From Protea cynaroides (taxonomy: Eukaryota > Streptophyta > Magnoliopsida > Proteales > Proteaceae), in NCBI GenBank assembly GCA_028583415.1, contig CM053267.1, positions 45,062,834 to 45,126,833 on the forward strand: a DNA stretch of 64,000 nucleotides, read 5' to 3'. Under the pieces are notes generated by a model. That model was not told the DNA's origin, made no database searches, and saw nothing but the letters and a program-made list of their open reading frames with translations. Positions 50,101 to 58,877 of this stretch are shown one piece after another; the stretch's first letter is position 1, and every line of letters starts with the position of its first letter. Position numbers and translations under genes: made by a program.

Positions 50101-53100
50101 ATTATGAATGTTCCCTTGGGAAGGCTGCCAATTACCTACCTGGGCCTTCCTATGATTTCGGCCAGACTGTCAACCCCTCATTGTACTTTGATTTTTGACA
50201 AGTTCAAGAAAAAGCTTCAATTATGGAAGCAAAATTCCTCCTTCGCTGGTAGACTAGAACTGGTCAGAGTGGTTATGCAAAGTTCCTACCTTTACTGATC
50301 TGGGATTTTTGGACTTCATAGTGGGGTCATTCAGAAGATGGAAAGTTTCATGAGTGCCTTTTTATGGAAAGAAGGGAGGACAAAAATTCTTCCACACCAT
50401 TGGTTGGCCCAAAATTTGTGTTCCCAAGGAGGAAGGCGGCCTAGGCATCCGAAGAATCAAAGAGGCCAACAAGGCCTGCATGATGAAGCTAGTGTGGCAA
50501 TTGGCGGAGAAAAAACAAAGTATCTAGACTCAGTGGATCTATAGTAGGCCCCTGAGAAGGGACTCAATTTGGACGGTGGAAGCTTCCATCGACTCCCCTT
50601 GGGTTTGGAAATCTATCCCACTTCATAGACAGCTCGCCCTCTCTTTCACCAAATCTCTTATTGATGAAGGATCCTCTACTTATTTGTGGCTGAAAAATTG
50701 GCATCCTCAAGGCGTTGTGAACTTGGTCTATGGTGACAGGATCCAGCTATCTCCGGGAGGGATAGACTTGCTATTGTTTCGTGTTGACAGAGGGGATCTA
50801 GACCCCAGGCCAGGCCTCCTCTCATAGACATCGGCAGGCATGGGAAGCACTCTGATGCAGTCCAAGGACCAGCCAGTAGTGGATCAGCCCAAGGATGTGT
50901 CAACATGGGCCCAACCCACACTGTTCACGTGAACACTGTTCACGCGGTACTGTTCACGTGAACAGTACCAAACTACCAACAGCAGATTTTCACTCTTTTT
51001 TATTTCTTTCCTAAAAATAGTGTTAGTTATTTGGAATTTTAATTGTTTGGAAACTAAAAACTTTCTTAAATTTAGTTTCCTAAAAGTGTTTAGAAACTTT
51101 CCTATTTTCAGATTTAGAAAGTTTTCTTTCCATTGTATTAAAACCTTCCTATGTTATAAGGAGGTTTAGTTTTAGTAGTTTTATCTCTTTCCTATTTTAA
51201 TTGTAAGGATTCTCATTATAAATAAGAGGAGTAGAAGCTGGCTGGTGGTTAGATTTTCCAGAAAAAAGTAAAGTTTAAAACTTCTATTTTCTGGTTGAGT
51301 CTCTCAAGGTTGTGAGACTCAACCAATTGTTTCTTCTTCTTTCTTTGAGATTCTAAGCTTTGTTTTAGTTCACAATCAATCAATATTGGCTGGCGACACT
51401 GTTCTCTGCTGAGTATGCTAAAGTCTTGCTGATCTGCTACCAATTTCCATCGACATTAGCTGAACTATAACCAGATCTGGGCGGTACCAGGTACAGCAGG
51501 TACAGCAGGCTTTCGAGACTCATAACTCCTATAGTTCTTTTCAGATCCTCCCCAAACTTCAGAAGGTGTTCACAATCATTACAAAGGTCATCCATACCAA
51601 GTTTCATCTAATTCTGACGGTTAGATTTCAAGATAAGTGGTTTTTTTCATTACTTTTCTCTGCAGATTTTTTGTATTGGACTGAATTAAGGTCCTGTAGC
51701 AAAGAGGGCTTATTAATTTGACTTGCTTTAAACCCTCTTTGCCATCACACTCATTCATGTTTTAGAAGACCTATTGGGAGTGGTGACTTCACTAGCTAGA
51801 CCGCCTCCTCCAATGGATTGTTTTCAATTGCTTCAGCTTGGAACCTCGTTAGATCTCGCAAACCAAAAGTTCCATGGTTCAATGTGGTTGGGTTTAAGGG
51901 GCACTCCCCTCGCCACAGTTTTATTCTTTGGCGTGCCCTAACCATATCCCTCCCTACTGGCTCACTCTTATGCAATAGGGAAATCATCCCTAGTGCCAGT
52001 TGTGGCCTTTGCTGGGCCACCGATGAACATGTGCAGCATCACTTCTTTGAATGTCCTTTCTCCAAAAGAATGTGGGGAAAGATTCTTGAGAAATGCTGGC
52101 CGTACCACAGAAGGATTCGACCCTTTGATCAAGAATAGAGATGGATTGCCAAAAAGTTCAAAAGAAAATCTTCTACAGTGGTCAAGATGGCTTTTGTGGT
52201 AATAGTGTACCACATATGGTTCGAAAGGAATATCAAATTGTGGGCATCCAAGGCAAGATCCATTACTCAAATCTGGGAAACCATTGTCTTCAACGTGCGT
52301 GGGTCGATTCTTCCCATCTCCCCATCCCCCCTATCCCCAGACTCTAGGAGGAACAGATTTATCCTTTCCACTTGGGATCTTCCCACCGGTTAAGGGGCCC
52401 GGTGTGTTTTTTCTATTCTCTTCTCTGTCTAATTTTGTTTTTGGGCTTTGCCCATGTCTTGTAAGGAGCCTGGCTCTATCCCTTGGATACTCAGGTTTGG
52501 ATCTTTCCCTCCCTCTAGGGTGTTATTAATATTCATTCATTCATCCAAAAAAAATATTATACCATATATATTTATGGTGTTCCATAGTATGGCAATAGCC
52601 ACAGTACAACTAGTCGTGTCCATGCTTAGCGCCAAAATATGTGCCATTAGACATGGGTGCAGCTCTTTTTTTTTTTTTTTGGGGGGGGGGGGGGGTCCTT
52701 GGCCTTGTTTTTTCCTTTTCTAATAAATTACTTTTAGACAATTAGGGGGAGGAGGGGAGAGCTAAGACAGTTTGACTAATGTGTATCATGGCCAATGCCC
52801 AGCTTACATAAATTTAGAATCAAATTTATTCTTTTTTAAGGATTTATAAGATGATAGAAGAAGCATTTTGTTTCAAATCCAACTAAAGATTCACAATAAA
52901 GAAAAAAAAATTATTTCTATCAGGGAAAAAGAATGGTTTTGGTCCTTTGGAATATTTGTAGGGTGCCTTTGAACTTTAGGTATTTGAACTCAAAATTCTA
53001 ATACATAGGGACGCAGAATTCTAGAGAAAATAAGAAAAAAGTTTCTCAACAGCACAACTGTCACAGCCAGCGTGACAGCCAATTTGGCAGTGTCACGGTG

Positions 53101-54923
53101 ACGGTGACAATCACCATGATAGTAATGGCTGTCACAATAGCCTGGATTACTGTTCACGTGCCCTATTCATGCCTAGTTTTATTTCCTTTATTTAATTGTT
53201 ATTAGTTGGCTGGGATAGGGGTTAATTAAATCCAGTCCTTATTTGGATCAGTTTCCTAGTCAGTTTATGTTACCTTATAAGTTCAGGATCGGTTTAGACA
53301 TTTTCCAGTTTGAGTTTGAGTTTGTTTTTAGTCTTCTATATTAGTTTGTACAGGGCTACAACCTATAGACCTGCACACGAATTTGGTAATGAAAATGAAG
53401 CTTTGACTCAATTCTGTGGATTCAGGTGTGAATGCTATAGATTCATCCAGGATATTGGTCGATTCCAACCCCACAAGCCAGGTCAATTCCTGATCATATC
53501 ATTCCCATTCCTAGCCTGCCTGGTCTACGCCCATCCAAATTTTGAACCCAAACCTTGCTCTAGGAGGATCTTTACAACCAACCCAATTCGAAATCTCAAG
53601 AAACAGTAAAATCAGAATGATAGGATTGTAAATAAAATTACTTATCTTGAAATCCAACCATTAGAAATTAATCAAACTTGGAGGGGAGTATCTCCGGGAT
53701 GCACATGAAGACATATCTCAATTATAGGTCGATCCAACTACGGAGGAAGAAACCAATCTTGCCCGTAGGTCTCCCCAAACAATTTCTCAATAGAGGACAG
53801 TAAATCAGAATTACAGAGGCTTCAAAATTTGGCAACAATGTTCCCTAGGATCTAATGATTGACATACTAGAAGCCGAGTTTCATCCAACCATGAAAACAG
53901 AAAGCACAAAGCATCAAAATTGACCTGTTCTAATAATATCGCCACTAGCCTTTCAAACTTCACAATTCCGGTTGCTATCTTCAATTCTTCAGGGTTGAAT
54001 GGTCAGGAACAGCAGGATTCATGTCGCAAACCAATGAGGATGAGGGAGAGATTGAAAGTATTAAAAATAACACAAGGCAAACCAATAAAGGAATCTTCGA
54101 TTGAGTCTCACAACCTGCAAGACTCAACCAGAAATTGATAAATAATTTTTTGGTCAACTCTAACGCCTCTTCCTCCTTTCCTTTTATTTATGGCTTTATG
54201 AAAAATTACAATTTCAAAAGGATAATGAAGTATCCAAAAGCTAAAAACAACCAAACAAGGAAACTTCCTTTATAGCATATAGGAGAGTTTCCAAAACTAA
54301 TCTTAGGAAAGTTTCTAAAGAAAACTTAGAAAAGTTTCTAAATAAACTAACAAAATAACTGGAGCAAATTAACTCAAAGAAATAGGAAGGAAACAAAGAT
54401 CTCTAAAAATCTGTTGGTACTGTTCATGAACAGTATCTCATGAACAGTGATGGCTGGACCCATGTTGGCTGTTTCTTGGGCTGGTCCAATGGGTCCAATG
54501 GACCAATGTCGGCTTGTTCTTGGACTGGTTCTTAGACTGCATCTGTAAGTTTCTAAACTTTTCTTTTCCATACCGCGTAAGTTTACTTTCCTAGTTCTGT
54601 TCTTAATTAATTATCATAATCTTAGTTGTGTTTCTTGTTCTTTAACTTCAGAATTCAACTCAATCAGTCTGGCTAAGTGCTATTTCTGAATCAGTTTTCA
54701 AAATTCAATCTTTTCTATCGGTTTCTAGTTTCCTACCTCAACTATAGGATTTCTCGAAATCAAATATATTTCAAATTGATTTCTGAATTCCTAACCATAG
54801 TTGACAAGGCAACAAGGCAACCCAAGGCGTTTGAGGCCATCTTAGGCGCCTAGGCGTTGCCTAAGCGACCAAGGCGTTCCCGGTGTTTTTTTTTTATTTC
54901 TAAAATATCAATGCTATATTAAT

Positions 54924-54977
<54 letters not shown>

Positions 54978-57900
54978 TGCTACATAAAGAATCAAGATTT
55001 AAGGCATAACCTAATTAATATGAGAAAACCAAACAAATAATGAATAAACTATAGGGCATAAAGAAGCATAATTATAAAAAACAAAAAAGTACAAATAAAT
55101 AAACTAAGAAGTTAGAACATAATAGCATACAAGTAAAAAACAAGAGTCCAAGAGCAAGACTATAACGTACTTTCGGACTGGTTTTTAGTATAAGGGTAAA
55201 AAACTCCTTTCACCTTTTCCGTTAGGGAACTTAATAGCGTGTGGCCGATAATGGAGGAGGGTAGACTTGCGGGTAAGCGAAAACCTTAAGGGAGGTACGT
55301 GAAATTTTCCATTTAATTTATGATTTACCCACACGTCTGCAACAAGACGACCGCCCAGGCCTTTAGGGCGTCCAAGGCACCCAAGGCAACGCCTAGGCGC
55401 CCAAGACGGTCGCCTTTTGAAATGCACAAGGTGATGAGTTGCCTAGCCCATATATTACCACCCGGACACATAAGCAACGCCTAGGTAACGCCTTGACAAC
55501 TATGTTCCTAACCCTTCGAGAAAGCCAGCAGCGAAGGAACGCTAACATGGCCAGTATTCAAAATTCTCTAAATCAATTGATCGAGATGTGCAGGCAACTG
55601 AATAATAGACTTGATGCTCTAATTCAGCAAAAAGGAGGCACAACAAAATTAATTTCGAAAGTATTGGTTGAGTTCAACTTCGCACCACCAAAGAATGATG
55701 CCATAAGGAAGCCACAGGAACCAAGCCAATAAATAAATCGACCAGGAGAAAACTTGTAAAGTCACAGAGAACAAGAAAACCTATGTGGCTAAAATCGCAG
55801 AGAGCAAGAAGAGTCTATTGGGCCTGAAACTTGGTACAATAGTAAATCCTATGATGCAGGTCGAACCAAATGCTCAATTCTTCATTCTATTCATCCTTCC
55901 ATATCTCATTAATAAAAGACCTTTAAATAGGCTTTACAACCTAATCGCCTACTAAATAAAAGAAAATTACTAACTAAATCAAACAAGAAAATTAAAAAAA
56001 GATTCCTAAGTAACCAAAAACTACTAAACTAAAGAGTAAGGTTTATCCTTTTTACACAAAAAGAAATAAAGGACAAAATCAATTACAAAAATTCCTATCC
56101 AATGGATTCCGGCGTGCATCAATTCTTACCCGCTTAAAAAAATCCATCCTCAAATTTAATAACTTCTTGATGTTTGAGAGGAATTTCTTTCTTCAGCAAC
56201 TCGTCAGAATTGAATGTGACCAACCTATTGGTTGTGCGTTGATAATCGTCATGTTTCCTATTAGGATCTACATTTGTCGACGACGAACATTAAGCAAAAC
56301 ATTGAGATCCATCATATATACTACCAGGCTTCATTCTAATACCAAATGATGATGACCCAGTTTGAGAATAACCCTATTGGGTCCACTGATAGGCCCACCC
56401 AAGTAATATAAGACCAATTGATGAGGTGCAGTGGCAATTTAATAAATAATTAAAAGTTGGCAATAACATGAGTAACCAAACAAAAGGATAGGATAGGAAT
56501 TAAAATTAAAGATGAAGTAAACTACGAAGCAAATATAAAGGAAGGGATATGGCAGAATTCCTAAGTAAGAAAGGGGTACTTTAGGAAAGTGCTCTTAAAG
56601 AAAAGTAATAAAATAAAGAAAAGAAGAAAGGGAGTTCCAACGTAAAAGGGTGTTGCCTTCTTCAAGCTTTCGACCTTGGCGATAATGGCGGAAACTAGAT
56701 GTGGTTGGAGAGGAACTTAGCCGATAGCTCTCGGATTGACCTGAAATTGGAGGAGCAGAATCGTAAACCTCTAGTGTCTTGAATCTGACCAAAGAGAGTT
56801 CGATACAATCAGCAAGGGTAAGTAACAAAACCTCTAAAATCAGGAAGCATAGGGTTGGTTTAAAGCTTGATTTCCTTAGCTTAAATGGCTTCGGCAAGTA
56901 AGGGGATCTAGGGTTAGAGAAGCTTAGGTCCAGGGAACCCGTACCCGGAATTCCAGGGGAAAAGGGAAGAGGATGAGGGAGATCGAAGTCCCTCGGGCAG
57001 CGTGGTGTTACCGCCCAGAACAGAGCAATCTCAAAAAAAAAAAAAATAACGAAGAACAGGGGTAGGGAAAATAAGGAAGGAAGAAGGAAGAGGAGGAGAG
57101 AACCAGAGAAAGGGGGGAGAAAGAAGATACCTCCCACAGCAATGGAGGAGATGGGAAGAAGACCGAAGAACCTACCAATAGATTGGTAGGGGGAGGATGG
57201 CTTCCACAACAGTGGGGAAGGGGAGACAATCGCCGAGGGCAGGGGGGTGTCGTACCTGAGAGAGAGGGCGAGACCAAAAGGGAAGAGGAGAGAGAGAGAG
57301 AGAGGGAGAGCAATTTCTGCTCTACCCGTAGGCACCAAACAAACTTCTCAATTCTTCATTCTATTCATCCTTCCATAACTCATTGATAAAAGGCCTTTAA
57401 ATAGGCTTTACAACCTAATCACCTGCTAAATAAAAGAAAATTACTAACTCAATAAAACAAGATAATTAAAGAAAGATTCCTAACTAACCTAAAACTCCTA
57501 AGCTAAAGGGTAAGGTTATCCCTTTTTACATAGAAAGAAATAAAGGACTAAATCAATTACAAAAATTCCCAACTATATTTAAACCATAAAAAAGATTTCT
57601 ATCCAATGGATCCTGGCCTTCATCATCCTACCAATGAGAATAGAGTGCTCCAAAATTCAGTACGATCAGACAAGAGAATGTCTGGGATTCAAAGTCCCCT
57701 TCTGAAGCAAGGAGTCTTGAAGAACCAAAGGAACCATTGAAAATCAGTGAGGCATGGCTTGCAATGCTGTAACCATCAAATAACCATATAATCCCCTTTC
57801 TATTAGTCTTCCATTAACCACCAAAACAAAAAAAAAGTCAATCATGGAGACAGCAACTAGTAAAGAACAAAAAACAGAAAAAAAAATAATCCCAAGGAGG

Positions 57901-58843
57901 GAAAAACTGGGATGACTCTCAAAACAGTAATGTGAGTGTAATTACTGATCACGACGTTGCTTTGATAGCATGTAACAGTATAAGACCAAGGTGAATCAGA
58001 TCATACACAAGTAGTACCATAGTAATGAAGGTAGGACAAACAAAGGAGAAAGCGATCGAGGTGAGAGAGAGATATGGAAGAGAACCGAGAGAGGGCAAGA
58101 GAGAAGTCGAAGTAATCTCTCTCCCCATCACACCCTTTATTTATAGAATAGGAAAACCAAGAGTTATGTCAGTTACTGCTTCTCTACAGTAACCGACAGT
58201 ACAAAGAAAACTAATAAGAAAATAATAAATTTCACCACAGATGGTGACATCTTACATAACTGTGGGCTAGAAACCACCATACTGAAAATAACACAACTTA
58301 ACAGCCTTAAATACAGTGAATAGTGGAACAGGCTTCAAGTAGCCAACTGCATTTAGCAGGTAGCCTAGAATTAAGATTAGCTGAGTTGTATTGGTTTGCT
58401 ATTTGTTCTTTCTCTTGCCACTCCTTCGATTCTCATCAACCAATTTACTTATTGGCTATACAATCCACACATTGTTGTGGTAGGATGTGTCTAATTTCAT
58501 TATCTGTATTTTATTATTTAAGTAATTTGGTTCCATCCAATTTTATTTCAAGTCAAATCATATCAATTCCAAGCACAGAAACCAAATAAGAGAAAAGAAA
58601 AGGAAAGAACAACACGAGGAAACTTGACCCACCTGAAAGATGGATAACACAGTGACAGGATCTGTCGCTGAAATTAAAGCACCAAACATCAGACACTCAA
58701 CAAATGGCAGTCTGTACATGAGGAACATTACTCCACCAAGGTAACTGAAATCAGAAATTAGCATAAAAAAACTTCATTAAACAATAGGCTCAGTACTTCT
58801 CTGACAAAAATTATATACTTAATAATAGGGCCACTACACTGGG

Positions 58844-58877
<34 letters not shown>

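Larger units (their letters stand above)
44561..52554 (+). mobile_element. Full-length L1-type LINE, decayed, split by two LTR insertions
   Basis: ORF1 (about 44598-46020) has a frameshifted DUF4283-like RNA-binding domain (KWENTLVGQFVGRQLPF) and a CCHC knuckle CTSCKVFGHNTGAC near 45390-45425. The ORF2 parts are 46160-46477, 48903-50852 and 51748-52554. They show the reverse transcriptase blocks QGCPLSPLLLAIILEG (about 49800-49847) and AFADDIMIFS (about 49930-49959), and the zinc-binding tail CGLCWATDEHVQHHFFECPF at 51990-52060. ORF2 has stops and frameshifts throughout. The endonuclease domain is not recognisable. It ends with ATTCATTCATTCATCC and an A-run at 52554. Confidence 0.85.
32338..58632 (-). 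other. NHX intron 6, giant (about 26.3 kb)
   Basis: It lies between ...VLSIFQ and ELGTDMN... It is filled by nested elements listed separately. 32338-33259 and 40326-40690 show nothing recognisable. 57626-57970 also holds no gene. Removing the recognisable elements leaves only a few kb of original intron. Confidence 0.9.

Noticed and set aside
56595..57338. Longest ORF in the window (247 codons, minus strand)
   Set aside because: Low-complexity Ser/Pro/Leu sequence lying wholly within an LTR bounded by a target duplication. No domain, and a second overlapping frame is equally open.
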